The notes under the pieces: model-generated
The model's input: the letters and a program-made list of their open reading frames with translations, nothing else
What the model was told of the DNA's origin: nothing
Databases searched by the model: none
NCBI RefSeq assembly: GCF_000012385.1
Contig: NC_007940.1
Coordinates: 1,240,001-1,304,000, forward strand
Length of the DNA stretch: 64,000 bases
Source: Rickettsia bellii RML369-C
GTDB lineage: Bacteria > Pseudomonadota > Alphaproteobacteria > Rickettsiales > Rickettsiaceae
Direction: 5' to 3'
Shown: positions 43,116 through 52,446 of the stretch, in pieces
How positions within the stretch are numbered: the stretch's first letter is position 1
Layout of the letters: every line of letters begins with the position of its first letter
Program-made: the position numbers and the translations under genes

Positions 43116-44879
43116 TTACCCATGCTCCCTATGCTTAGGTGGAGCATATTTATTTTGAACCTTTATTTCATTGCTTTTATTTTTAGTTATAAACGACTCT
43201 AAATCATCTTTAGTAAATTTGAACTTAGCAATATTTTCATCATAAGTTTTAGTTTTATTAAATCTTGTATCTTTGCTTTTATCTATAGCAAACACTTCTA
43301 TAAAACTTTCTTTTACTTCATTAGAAGCACTTGGATCATTCAATACATGGAATAAAGCTTTTACTGAATTTGTATTGTCTTTTAATGTACCATTACGGCT
43401 AGTTGCAGCTGCTATTACATATTCTGTAAGAAGTGGTTGTAGGTTTTCTTTAGTTAAAGCATTAACATTGCAAAATGATAATAGTATTTTTGCTTTATCA
43501 TCATGGTTTTCAACAACTCCTTGTTGCCATTTAGAATCATTATTTTCCTTTGACGGAATAAACATTTCTAATAATTTAGTTCCAAAGGTTTTATTTAAAT
43601 TCTTGTTGTCATAAACTTCATAAACATTTAATAGAAATTTCTGATGTTCAAGCGTTTTATCTTTTTCTTTAGCAAGCCCATGATTATTAGCATATTCCAT
43701 AGTTTGGCAATATCCTTTAATATGTAGGTAATTAGCATATTTTTGGGCATCTTTAAAATCAAGAGTATCAATTCCTTGGGTATCTAAAACAACAGTATTT
43801 AAAGCATTTTCACGTAGCTGCTCATTTGTTTCTTTTAGAGTGTCGGTATATTTAAATTTTCCACCTATTTTTGCAATCATTTTAAATAATACGTCAACTA
43901 AAAATTTTACAATTTCACCTGGACTTTTAAATTCTCCAGCACTATATATCGCAATATTTGCATCCGCTTCCATGCCAACACCAAAAGCCATAGAAAGAGT
44001 TCTCCCTTGCTTTTTAGCTAATATAATCTCATCTGTATCATTCGTTATTTCTTTTACGTCAAATTCTGGTTCATTATCTTTAAAATATTTTGTCGGTACG
44101 TTATCCAAATAACCACCATCAACATATTTTTTGCCATTAATTTCTACTGGCTCAAAAACAAGGGGGATAGAAGCAGAAGCACGGCATGCTAAAGCAACTT
44201 CAACATCAGGCGTATCAAGGCTGCTAAAAATAGTTAGCACACCTGCATCTTTCTCAACAGCTGTAACCACTAAATCTTTATAGTTAGTAGGATCATATTT
44301 GCGAAGTAATGCTAAATCCCTAAAATATATTTTACCGCCGCTTTTATGCCTTTCTCTTAACTCATCTAAAGCTTTATTATCTTTGACATTTACAATATCT
44401 GGTCTTTGTAAAAAATCGCCTACATTATCTTTTATAGTTTTATCAAGCAAATTATATAAAGGTTTACCATCTTTATTTAACTGTAGAACGCCAGCAGAAA
44501 ACCCTTTTTGTCCTAGTAAATCTTGTAAATTAGTAGTTTTAGATATTTCTTCAAATCGCTCAGCTGGTGTACCAAATGCCACTATTGCGGCAGTTATAGC
44601 ACCGGCTGATGAGCCTGCAACAGCTTTTACATTATCTAAAAGATCGGCTTTTTTTAGTGCAGCATAAGCACCTGAATATATAGCCCCTTTAGCCCCACCA
44701 CCGCTAAAAGCTACATATTCTATAAGAGCTTCTTTAGAATCTTCTATATTTCTAATTGGAGTTTCTTGAACTTCTTTTAGATCATCTATATATTTGACTT
44801 GCTCTTCTTGAACTTCCTTTAAATCAACAATAGGTTTAATAAAATTTCGATTTTTTTTAAAGTTTTCTATTTCTGCCAT
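43116..44879 (-). CDS. pat1: patatin-like phospholipase A2 (Pat1-type)
   Basis: A 587-residue enzyme. The patatin domain has the oxyanion motif FSGGGAKGAIYSG (residues 58-70), nucleophile Ser91 in GSSAG, and catalytic Asp254 in KYVDGGYLDN, so it should be active. Rickettsial patatins are reported as secreted phospholipases acting on host membranes. There is no signal peptide. The N terminus carries near-repeats (DLKEVQEEQVKYID, DLKEVQETPIRNIE). The C-terminal 200 residues are helical and unassigned. It follows sodB by nine bases. Confidence 0.93.
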   Translation of the reverse strand: MAEIENFKKNRNFIKPIVDLKEVQEEQVKYIDDLKEVQETPIRNIEDSKEALIEYVAFSGGGAKGAIYSGAYAALKKADLLDNVKAVAGSSAGAITAAIVAFGTPAERFEEISKTTNLQDLLGQKGFSAGVLQLNKDGKPLYNLLDKTIKDNVGDFLQRPDIVNVKDNKALDELRERHKSGGKIYFRDLALLRKYDPTNYKDLVVTAVEKDAGVLTIFSSLDTPDVEVALACRASASIPLVFEPVEINGKKYVDGGYLDNVPTKYFKDNEPEFDVKEITNDTDEIILAKKQGRTLSMAFGVGMEADANIAIYSAGEFKSPGEIVKFLVDVLFKMIAKIGGKFKYTDTLKETNEQLRENALNTVVLDTQGIDTLDFKDAQKYANYLHIKGYCQTMEYANNHGLAKEKDKTLEHQKFLLNVYEVYDNKNLNKTFGTKLLEMFIPSKENNDSKWQQGVVENHDDKAKILLSFCNVNALTKENLQPLLTEYVIAAATSRNGTLKDNTNSVKALFHVLNDPSASNEVKESFIEVFAIDKSKDTRFNKTKTYDENIAKFKFTKDDLESFITKNKSNEIKVQNKYAPPKHREHG

Positions 44880-44888
44880 AATTTATAT

Positions 44889-45518
44889 TCATTTAGTTAA
44901 ATTATTTTCTACAAATTCCCAATTGATCATATGCTTAATAAAAATGTCAACGTAATCAGGACGTTTGTTACGATAATCAATATAATAAGCATGCTCCCAA
45001 ACATCACATGCAAGAAGCGGTTGCATACCATTTGCTATAGGTGTACCAGCATTTGCAGTTTTTACAATTTGTAATCTATTATTATGATATACAAGCCAAG
45101 CCCAGCCACTCCCGAACTGCCCCGTTGCTTCTGCTTTAAACTGTTCACAAAACTCTTCAAAACTACCAAAATCCTCATTAATTTGCTTTAATATCTTACC
45201 ACTTGGCTTTCCTCCACCATTCGGCTTTATTGAATGCCAAAAAAATGTATGATTCCAAACCTGTGCAGCATTATTAAAAATTGCAATATTTTGATTTTGC
45301 GATGACCAGTCTATAATTTCTTCTAAATTCTTTTTTTGTAGTTCTTCTTTATCTTTTAGCAAATTATTTAAATTCTGCACGTAAGCATTATGATGTTTAC
45401 CATGATGATATTCAAAAGTTTCAGCAGTAAAATGTGGTTTAAAACTTTCTTTTTCATAAGGTAAATTAGGGAGCACAAAAGGATAGGAAGTTTGATTAGA
45501 TTTATCACAATAAGTCAT
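44889..45518 (-). CDS. sodB: superoxide dismutase [Fe]
   Basis: A 209-residue Fe/Mn superoxide dismutase. Metal ligands are visible: His in [13 protein letters not shown], His in [10 protein letters not shown], Asp and His in [27 protein letters not shown] is the iron-type pattern. It converts superoxide to peroxide and oxygen in the cytosol. An AGGAGA ribosome site precedes the ATG. It may be co-transcribed with the patatin gene. Confidence 0.97.
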   Translation of the reverse strand: MTYCDKSNQTSYPFVLPNLPYEKESFKPHFTAETFEYHHGKHHNAYVQNLNNLLKDKEELQKKNLEEIIDWSSQNQNIAIFNNAAQVWNHTFFWHSIKPNGGGKPSGKILKQINEDFGSFEEFCEQFKAEATGQFGSGWAWLVYHNNRLQIVKTANAGTPIANGMQPLLACDVWEHAYYIDYRNKRPDYVDIFIKHMINWEFVENNLTK

Positions 45519-45766
45519 GTTATTTTTCTCCTGTTTTATTATTAGTCTCTAGAAAAAATATAAGAGAATAGCTTTTTGTACGAACAACCAAAAAGACTTA
45601 TATCATATATAAGCATACTGTATTTGGTAGAATATTAAAACTAATAAAATTACTTTCAAGTGTTTTTAGCATTAAATTATTTTAACTTTTTCTTGACTTA
45701 CATATTAATATCCTTTAGTAAAGGACCGTATTTTATGGTTTTTAACTTAAATTGGAGAATTAAATT

Positions 45767-46740
45767 ATGTACACACCTAAAATGTACACACCCAAAGTTT
45801 TTAAATGTGTTATGCCTGTAGGTTTAACCGAAATTACCAGTAATTTAGGTAATAATATGAAATATGCAATTTCTCAAATAGCCAGCAAAACATTTCTATC
45901 TGTTTATACAACAAATGATGATGGAGAATTCAGAGAAGGTTATTCCGCTAATATTTTATCATGTGATTTACCGCAGATTTATAAGGATAGTAAGCAAGAA
46001 GGAGCAAGTTTAACAACAGTATTTAAGAATTGTGGTAATAGAAATGCAATACATGAAATAGCGGGTCTTATTAATAAAGATGGTCAAAATCATGTTATTT
46101 TAAATCAAGCTGCAACTGTTTCTCAAAATGATACAGCCACTGTTTTAGATCAGCTTTATGAAGTAGTAGATAATAGATTTTCTTTAGGTAATGAAACTAT
46201 CTTAGGTTTAGAAGATTGTAGCCCTGAAACAGCTAATAATGCACTTCAACAATTTAAAGATTATTTAATAAGCTTGATACCTACCACCACCACAACTACA
46301 ACGACTACAGAGTCACCTATTGATAAGGGTTGGGATATTAAAAATCATCTTAATATTACTTACAACTAGATGAAGAGACACCAATAGAAGATATAAATTA
46401 CCCACAATTAATTCTAAAAATAACACAATTCTATAAACAGTTAAGTGCTTTATGTAACTCATTTAATGAAGCTAATACTACACCATACATTAAAGTCGTG
46501 CAAAAAGTAAAAGAAATAGAAGGAGTGATAAAATCATTAAGAGCATTAGAAGAAAGCAATGTTAATATTGATGATAATAGTCAACAACATTTGTATATTG
46601 GTCATGTAACTGATTTAAATAAAATATTCGCATTTAGTAATATTTATACATCCTCCGATTCTGGTATGCGTAGTAGCAATACAAGTAATGAGTTAGAGGA
46701 AACTATGACATTCTTAGGAGAAACCAGCGAGACTATATAG
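45767..46740 (+). pseudogene. poly-threonine gene split by a frameshift
   Basis: The first frame (45767-46369, 200 residues) begins MYTPKMYTPKVFKCVMPVGL and reaches a run of nine Thr (46286-46312) before IDKGWDIKNHLNITYN and a stop. The next frame, open from 46354, continues with QLDEETPIEDINYPQLILKI for 124 codons and stops at 46738-46740, but has no start of its own. An indel between about 46350 and 46366 would join them. The product has no signal peptide and no family I recognise. The first part alone may still be made: GGAGA lies upstream of the ATG. Confidence 0.6.
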
Positions 46741-46756
46741 CTCCAATGTCATTCCT

Positions 46757-47130
46757 GCATGGCGTTGTTGCGTAGATCGAAGAACATCCTCGATGTCATA
46801 CCGTGGGGGCATTATTGCGTGGATCGAGAGTTGTCATTGCGAGCGAATGAAATGAGCGTGGCAATCCAGAGAAAATAATAGAAAATGCTATAAATTAACA
46901 TTTTTTATACTTCCTTGCTTCGTCAATTACTTTGTAATTTCCTCGCAATGACAGAAAAACTGACCCACGCAACAATGCCCCCATGGCTTGACCACGGGGT
47001 CCAAAAAAACAACTAAAAATATCAACATTTATTGATATTTTTAACTAGATCTAGTTCCCAAGCAACTAGATGACTACCTTAGGACGTTTTTCGATCCACG
47101 CAGGCAATGCCGACACGGCATGACACCGAA
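46757..47130. repeat. RPE cluster (families A and B) between the poly-Thr gene and the deacetylase
   Basis: A family B element at 46833-46952 has 11-base terminal repeats (GTCATTGCGAG / CTCGCAATGAC). It is flanked by linker units (GCGTTGTTGCGTAGATCGAA; CACGCAACAATGCC) and then a decayed family A element (CCATGGCTTGACCACGGGGT ... AAGCAACTAGATGAC, 46981-47074). A further linker (ACGTTTTTCGATCCACGCAG) runs toward the deacetylase. No gene lies in these 426 bases. Confidence 0.8.
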
Positions 47131-47166
47131 CGTGCTTTCTGACCTATGCGGACAACTCTAATCTTT

Positions 47167-48111
47167 TTAGTTCGCCAAGAGAAATGCCTTTTCAAGAGGT
47201 AATAATTTGAGACTTGGTAACATTGGCATGATTAATTTTATTCCGGCTTTTTCGTTGCTGTTACCATGCACTAAGATAAAAGAACCATCTTGAACTTTTT
47301 CACCTTTTGCAAGCCAAGCATCGCTTCCGAGCGGAATAAATCCAAAATCTTTTAGCTTTTCTATTAATGTTTGATCTGAAACTAAACCAGGAAAACGAAA
47401 GAAAGGTGACGGAGCAATATTATGGCTAACTAATACTTTCCCTGCTTCAAGAACCTCTCTTTCAAAATTCTCTTTATTAGAAAGAAGAAAATTATTCTCA
47501 AGAGGTTTATCCTTGAAATAAGGGTGGCTAAATGAATGGTTAACCCAAGTAATTTGTAAATAGCCTTTTTCTTGTTGCTGCACTAACCATAAAAATTCTT
47601 TCTCATGTTTGTTAATCCATAAACCTGAAACGCATATAGCAATTGGCATAGGTTTATTTAGCTTAACAGATAGCTCAACAAGCTTGTTAAAAAATTCCTC
47701 CTCAAAGCTTTTAGAAGAGGGGCACATATCAATCGTAAGAAATTGTCCTTTTACCTCATACATTGAATGAGTAGCACCATAATTTTGCTGCACATAAGGC
47801 GGCTTCGTATATTTATTTAAAGCTTTGATATAAGGAGTATTACCTAATTTTTTTAGCAGATTTTGTTTTTCTGCTTCATTGCTAGGTAACTCCACTTGGT
47901 CTTGCGGAATTAGAGCAGTTTTAAAGGAATTCGGATCGACTAAAACAAAATATTTTTTAGAATTAGTTAAGTACGAACGTATAGCAATTTTTGTTTCTTT
48001 ATCACTAGTAATTACAGGCAAAAAGACCGATTTATAGTCAACTATTTTTTCATTTGCATAGCTCGAATTAAAAAACAATATTATAAAAATAAAACTTAAA
48101 ACTTTTCTCAT
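47167..48111 (-). CDS. exported polysaccharide deacetylase family protein
   Basis: A 314-residue protein with a signal peptide ([19 protein letters not shown]). The NodB-type catalytic motifs are present: Asp in [11 protein letters not shown] and the zinc-binding His pair in NHSFSHPY, followed by [10 protein letters not shown]. It probably acts on envelope polysaccharide or peptidoglycan in the periplasm; the substrate is unknown. Its ATG overlaps the dusB stop (TAATG), so it is coupled to dusB. Confidence 0.87.
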   Translation of the reverse strand: MRKVLSFIFIILFFNSSYANEKIVDYKSVFLPVITSDKETKIAIRSYLTNSKKYFVLVDPNSFKTALIPQDQVELPSNEAEKQNLLKKLGNTPYIKALNKYTKPPYVQQNYGATHSMYEVKGQFLTIDMCPSSKSFEEEFFNKLVELSVKLNKPMPIAICVSGLWINKHEKEFLWLVQQQEKGYLQITWVNHSFSHPYFKDKPLENNFLLSNKENFEREVLEAGKVLVSHNIAPSPFFRFPGLVSDQTLIEKLKDFGFIPLGSDAWLAKGEKVQDGSFILVHGNSNEKAGIKLIMPMLPSLKLLPLEKAFLLAN

Positions 48112-49091
48112 TACTCTCTATTTATAACGCTTGTATAAAACTCCACAATCTTATCTTTTACCGCTATTGGATCATTCATTAAATTAACAGCTCCTCTAAA
48201 TTCTGCCGAGTTGGGCAGCCCGCTACTATACCACCCCATATGTTTACGAGCGATAGGTACGCCTGCAGATTCGCCATAATAATCGACGATAGCCTGATAA
48301 TGCTCAAGCACTATATCTAGCTGACTCTCTATAGATGGTGCCGGTTTTTCCTCGCCTGTTTTAAGGTAGTGGTCAATTTGTGAAATAAGCCAAGGTTTGC
48401 CATATGCCCCTCTACCGACCATAACCCCGTCCGCACTGGATTTCTCTAATGCTTCTTTAGCTTTGGCAAAATTAGTGATATCGCCGTTAGCTATAACCGG
48501 AATTTTTACTGCCTCTTTAACGTTTTTGATAAACTCCCAATCGGCATTACCTGAATAAAATTGGCATCTGGTTCTGCCGTGAACTGTCACCATTTGAATT
48601 CCTGATCTTTCTGCAATTTTAGCTAGAGTTGGAGCGTTTTTTGTTTGATCATCCCAGCCCATACGCATTTTAACGGTTACAGGAATTTTTACTGCTTTAA
48701 CCGCCGCTTCAAAAATTTTAGCTGCAAGCCCCTCATCCCTCATCAAAGCCGAACCTGAATAGCCGTTTACAACTTTTTTCGCCGGACAGCCAAAATTCAG
48801 GTCAATAATCTTTGCTCCCATATCCTCGTTCATCTTAGCAGCTTCAGCTATAACGTTCGGCTCACAACCGGCAAGCTGCACGCATGCACTTGTTGCATCG
48901 TCTTGCATAATAGAACATTTTTGCAGTGATTGCCTAGATTCTACAATCATTGCTCTGCTTGCAATCATTTCCGACACCACAAGCCCCGCTCCAAATCTTT
49001 TCACTAATCTTCTAAATTCCAAATCCGTCACACCCGACATCGGAGCAAGGATTATGTTTGAAGAAAGTTCAATATTACCAATTTTTATCAT
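48111..49091 (-). CDS. dusB: tRNA-dihydrouridine synthase DusB
   Basis: A 326-residue FMN enzyme reducing uridine in tRNA. N-terminal [17 protein letters not shown], the catalytic-Cys loop [20 protein letters not shown], the FMN-site [12 protein letters not shown], and [13 protein letters not shown]. Length and motifs fit DusB rather than DusA or DusC. It is the upstream partner of the deacetylase. Confidence 0.96.
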   Translation of the reverse strand: MIKIGNIELSSNIILAPMSGVTDLEFRRLVKRFGAGLVVSEMIASRAMIVESRQSLQKCSIMQDDATSACVQLAGCEPNVIAEAAKMNEDMGAKIIDLNFGCPAKKVVNGYSGSALMRDEGLAAKIFEAAVKAVKIPVTVKMRMGWDDQTKNAPTLAKIAERSGIQMVTVHGRTRCQFYSGNADWEFIKNVKEAVKIPVIANGDITNFAKAKEALEKSSADGVMVGRGAYGKPWLISQIDHYLKTGEEKPAPSIESQLDIVLEHYQAIVDYYGESAGVPIARKHMGWYSSGLPNSAEFRGAVNLMNDPIAVKDKIVEFYTSVINRE

Positions 49092-49115
49092 AAAAAATGC
49101 TGTATAAATAATTAT

Positions 49116-49374
49116 GTATACCTTTAATACTTCAAGATTTGGTAAATACTAAGATAGAACTTCAAAAATTGGTGACAATGTTCTATAAGTACGCAGGTAG
49201 CCACGTATTAAGTAACTACTGCCGTTCCTCGTCTTATGAACTTCTTGCTCTTTTTGAAGTTGATCTTCGTATAAGCCAAATTTCGGGATTCGTCTTTGCT
49301 CACGTAGTTTATCTACGTTCCGCAGACTCACCGCTTATTTGACCTACCAACTTTTGAAGTATTTGCGGTATATT
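49116..49374. repeat. nested RPE: family C element inserted in a family D element
   Basis: The outer family D ends are ACCTTTAATACTTCAAGATT (49120-49139) and TTATTTGACCTACCAACTTT (49336-49355), with AAATTTCGGGATTCGTCTTT inside. Compared with the intact copy at 17776-17896, D is interrupted after its ATTTGGT. The insert (about 49148-49273) reads, in reverse, as a family C element: CTTCAAAAAGAGCAAGAAGT, ATAAGACGAGGAACGGCAG, ACTTAATACGTGG, CCAATTTTTGAAG. No gene is present. Confidence 0.75.
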
Positions 49375-49480
49375 ATACTATAATTTCTTATTTTTGTCTA
49401 ATACTAGTAAATTAAGAATAGACAAAAGCCAATTAATCTATTATAAGGATTAGATTACATCCCTAGGTAAAATGAATATA

Positions 49481-49606
49481 GACGAAGTTTTATTTGGAAA
49501 AGAGCAAGGAATCTATAAGACGAGAAACGGAACGTATACTTAATACGTGAGTACCGCAGTACTTATAAGATGACGTAGCCAATTTTTCAAATAAAACGAG
49601 TATATT
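49481..49606. repeat. RPE family C copy just upstream of tRNA-Phe
   Basis: Terminal inverted repeats GTTTTATTTGGAAAA (49487-49501) and TTTTTCAAATAAAAC (49583-49597) match except one base. The inner part has CGTATACTTAATACGTGAG. The element ends two bases before the first base of the tRNA, so it probably lies in or at the promoter or leader of the tRNA. Confidence 0.85.
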
Positions 49607-49607
49607 T

Positions 49608-49683
49608 GGCCATGTAGCTCAGTTGGTAGAGCAAAGGACTGAAAATCCTTGTGTCGTTGGTTCGATTCCGACCATGGCCACCA
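49608..49683 (+). tRNA. tRNA-Phe (anticodon GAA)
   Basis: A 76-nt cloverleaf: acceptor stem GGCCATG with CATGGCC, D arm AGCTCAGTTGGTAGAGC, anticodon loop CTGAAAA giving GAA, T arm GTTGGTTCGATTCCGAC, discriminator A and encoded CCA. Confidence 0.98.
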
Positions 49684-49691
49684 CTTCTTAA

Positions 49692-49820
49692 TCACTCCCC
49701 ATTAATTAGCTTTTTAAAGTAATTGATTTTATTAAGACCAGAATAATTTTCATTACTTTTTAAGACTTTTATATTTAACACAAAATCATTCTCATCATAG
49801 ATGAAAATTAGCTTTACAAA
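49692..49820 (-). pseudogene. third remnant of the 138-aa hypothetical gene
   Basis: On the minus strand the frame ending in TGA at 49692-49694 reads IFIYDENDFVLNIKVLKSNE and then KINYFKKLINGE. This matches the last 40 residues of the gene at 41545-41961 and is not preceded by the rest of that gene. It lies eight bases past the CCA end of tRNA-Phe, in opposite orientation. Confidence 0.75.
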
Positions 49821-49941
49821 ACTACTGCCAAGTTGTAAATATAGACAATTTATATAAACTTAAGGGTAAAAATAAAGTAGAATTTATAGCTAATAGGTGA
49901 ATAACATGTAATAACTTTTTTGGTTTATAAGGTAGTAATTA

Positions 49942-50672
49942 ATGCATATATTATTTATTGATGAGTCAGGTGATCACAATCTTACAAAGATTGACCCTTC
50001 GTACCCTATTTTTGTACTTGGAGGTGTAATTATAGAAAAAAATTATGCTGATAATGAATTAATATATGAAATGAATAAATTTAAGCAAAAAGTTTTTGGT
50101 ACTACAGATATCATATTGCATACTGCAGAAATATGCCGTAATAAAAACAAATTTTTATGTCTCAAAGATAAAGATTTTAGAGAGTTTTTTATCAAGAATT
50201 GAATAACTTAATGAATAGGCTGCAATATAAAGTAGTTGCTTGTGTAATTCATAAAAATAAGCATTTAGATAGTTATGGCCTTGCTGCACTTGATCCATAT
50301 ATTTTGAGTTTGAATATATTATTAGAACGTTTTGGTTATGAATTATCAAAAGGGAATCAAGGCGTAGTAGTTGCTGAAAGTCGTAATATTGTTTTAGATA
50401 ATCAATTAAAAATAGCTTGGGAAAATTTAAAAATACAGGGTACAAGACATTTTAAAGCAAAGTATTTAAAAAAACGTATTTGTGATTTCAAGTTAGAGAA
50501 TAAAAAAAATAATATTGCAGGATTACAATTGGCAGATTTAGTAGTATCACCTGTAGGACGTTATATAATAGGTAAAAAGGTTCAGGAAGATTTTCAAATT
50601 ATTAAACAAAAATTCAGAAAAAATGATAAGGGAATTCATGATGGGTATGGATTAGTAGTTTTACCTAAATAA
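49942..50672 (+). pseudogene. DUF3800 gene with a single-base frameshift
   Basis: The first frame (49942-50202) begins MHILFIDESGDHNL, the DUF3800 signature, and contains HTAEICRNK. It ends soon after FREFFIKN. The second frame continues from QELNNLMNRLQYKVV through VVVAESRNIVL and AGLQLADLVVSPVGRYIIG to 50672, covering the rest of the family. The switch falls in a run of six T (50185-50190): a seventh T would give one frame of about 243 residues. DUF3800 proteins look like RNase H-fold enzymes of mobile or defence contexts. All expected acidic motifs remain, so decay is recent, or slippage restores some product. Confidence 0.8.
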
Positions 50673-50686
50673 CCAGCGTTGATAGC

Positions 50687-50715
50687 GGTCGTTACCCGCT
50701 ACGCAGTTAACGACC
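50687..50715 (+). other. hairpin after the DUF3800 gene
   Basis: GGTCGTTA (50687-50694) pairs with TAACGACC (50708-50715) 15 bases after the stop. No T-run follows, so it may be a repeat remnant rather than a terminator. Nothing else is seen up to folC apart from a family D arm (50812-50849). Confidence 0.35.
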
Positions 50716-50811
50716 TTAAGTTAATAGTAACATAAATTAATGCTATGTGCAATAATCATTTTATTTTGTAAGTCTTATTTAATGGATTGGTGTAGAGAAA
50801 TACTAAAGTTA

Positions 50812-50849
50812 AGATACTTCAAAAGTTGAAAGTCAAATAAGTGATTGCA
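50812..50849. repeat. RPE family D arm overlapping the folC stop
   Basis: ATACTTCAAAAGTTGAAAGT followed by CAAATAAGTGATTGCAG matches the left arm of the family D element at 17783-17821 (ATTTCAAAAGTTGGAAGTCA, AAATAAGCGGTGAGACTGC). On the minus strand it encodes the last residues (LQSLI) and TGA stop of folC. Confidence 0.7.
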
Positions 50850-52131
50850 GTAGCTTGTAAAAATCAGCCGCTAAGAAAAGCGATCCGGTTATTATGATAT
50901 TTGCTTTATTATCGCCATTTATTTTTTTTATGTCCATAATTGCTTCTTCAAGGCTTTCACTAGAGGTAAAATCAATACCGGTTTTACTTGCCTCTAAGGC
51001 TATTATCTCAGCATTATAGCTTAATGTTTCAGATAAAACTTTAATACCATAACCTTTAGTTATCAAACCTTTGAAGTAAGCACAAAACTCTTCTATATTG
51101 CGGTTTTTAGTCATACCGAGTATCAAATATATCGGTGATTTTAAATTATCACGAATCCACGCTGTTAAAACTTGTGCACCACTATTATTATGTGCTCCAT
51201 CCACCCAAATTTGTACGTCATCACCTATTAATTTAGAATATTTTTGCGGGTTAATTTTCTCGATTCTAGCAGACCAAACAGTATTTTGTAGACCTTTAGC
51301 AATAGCTTCATTATTGATATTAAATTGTTTATTAATAAGACTTATTAGTGCAATAACGCTTGCTGCATTGATCAACTGATGATCACCAACTAAAGAGGGA
51401 GCAGGAAATTCATAGGTAAAATTTTGTGAGGAGTAAATAAACCCATTATCCGTTTTTTGTATACCAAAATCATATTCATAACAAAAGGTGGGGGCTGCTA
51501 AATTTTCTGCTTTTGCAAATAATATTTCATGAACTTCGGGAACTTGTACGCTTATAACACAAGGCGTGTCCTGCTTCATAATGCCAGCTTTTTCAAAAGC
51601 TATTAGCTGCAAGGTTGATCCTAGCACATGCATATGATCATATGAAATAGGGGTAATTAACGTAATTAACGGCTGATCTATTACATTTGTTGCATCAAAT
51701 CTACCGCCGAGTCCTGTTTCTAAAATTAATATATCAGCTTTATTATTGGCAAATGCTAGAAAAGCTGCGGCTGTCGTTCCTTCAAAAAAACTAGGTTCAA
51801 TATTAAATTTCTCACTTACTACCCTTACATGTTCACAAACTTGCCATAATTCATTATCTGAGATTTTCTCACCAGCTACTATAATTCGCTCATTAAACTC
51901 TAATAAATGCGGAGAAGTATAGCAATGTACTTTATAACCAGCTTGCGTAAAAATGCTTTTAAGCATCGCACTACTTGAGCCTTTGCCGTTCGTACCTGCT
52001 ATATGTATTACAGGAGGAAGCCTTAAGTGAGGATCGCCTAAAGCCTTTAAAAGACTGTTTATATTTTCTAAATCATATTTAATTTGATTTTTCCAGTTTG
52101 GTTTTGGTACTGGAAAATGCGGCATGAACAT
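50833..52131 (-). CDS. folC: dihydrofolate/folylpolyglutamate synthase
   Basis: A 432-residue Mur-ligase-like ATPase adding glutamate to folates. P-loop IAGTNGKGSSSAMLKSIF, then CYTSPHLLEFNERI, ILETGLGGRFDATNVI, SYDHMHVLGSTL and the C-terminal IWVDGAHNNSGA. The start may be at M1 or M3 (MFMPHFPVPKP). The final codons and stop come from a palindromic-element arm. There is no partner folate gene adjacent; it may salvage or retain host folate. Confidence 0.95.
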   Translation of the reverse strand: MFMPHFPVPKPNWKNQIKYDLENINSLLKALGDPHLRLPPVIHIAGTNGKGSSSAMLKSIFTQAGYKVHCYTSPHLLEFNERIIVAGEKISDNELWQVCEHVRVVSEKFNIEPSFFEGTTAAAFLAFANNKADILILETGLGGRFDATNVIDQPLITLITPISYDHMHVLGSTLQLIAFEKAGIMKQDTPCVISVQVPEVHEILFAKAENLAAPTFCYEYDFGIQKTDNGFIYSSQNFTYEFPAPSLVGDHQLINAASVIALISLINKQFNINNEAIAKGLQNTVWSARIEKINPQKYSKLIGDDVQIWVDGAHNNSGAQVLTAWIRDNLKSPIYLILGMTKNRNIEEFCAYFKGLITKGYGIKVLSETLSYNAEIIALEASKTGIDFTSSESLEEAIMDIKKINGDNKANIIITGSLFLAADFYKLLQSLI

Positions 52132-52245
52132 TTTTGTTGATTTCTTTGTATGAATAATAGAGTTATATAAGACTTTAAAAGCTCAAGATAGAAAAAGATT
52201 TAAAAAAATCTTATTGTTGCATGGATTGGTTTTTCCGTCTGAGCT

Positions 52246-52355
52246 AAGGAAATTACCAAGTAATTGACGAAGCAATCTAGTTAAAAAATGCTATAAATTA
52301 GCATTTTTTGTTATTTTTTCTGGATTGCCACGTCGCTACGCTCCTCGCAATGACG
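52246..52355. repeat. RPE family B copy with a terminator-like core
   Basis: It begins GAAATTACCAAGTAATTGACGAAGCAATC and ends CGCTCCTCGCAATGACG, the reverse orientation of the copies at 46833 and 57338. In its centre AAAAAATGCTA (52283-52293) and TAGCATTTTTT (52299-52309) form an 11-bp stem with five-base loop, with the shape of a rho-independent terminator. It is followed by linker sequence up to about 52441. Confidence 0.8.
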
Positions 52356-52446
52356 ATTTAATATCCATGCAGCAACGCCAGACAAGCCACGGGATGAACA
52401 GGGGGAGAATGATCCACGCAAGCAAGCCTTTGCGGGAATGACATAT

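Noticed and set aside
45693..45720. TTGACT with TTAGTA upstream of the poly-Thr gene as promoter
   Set aside because: The -10 match is poor (TTAGTA) and such partial matches are common in AT-rich DNA.
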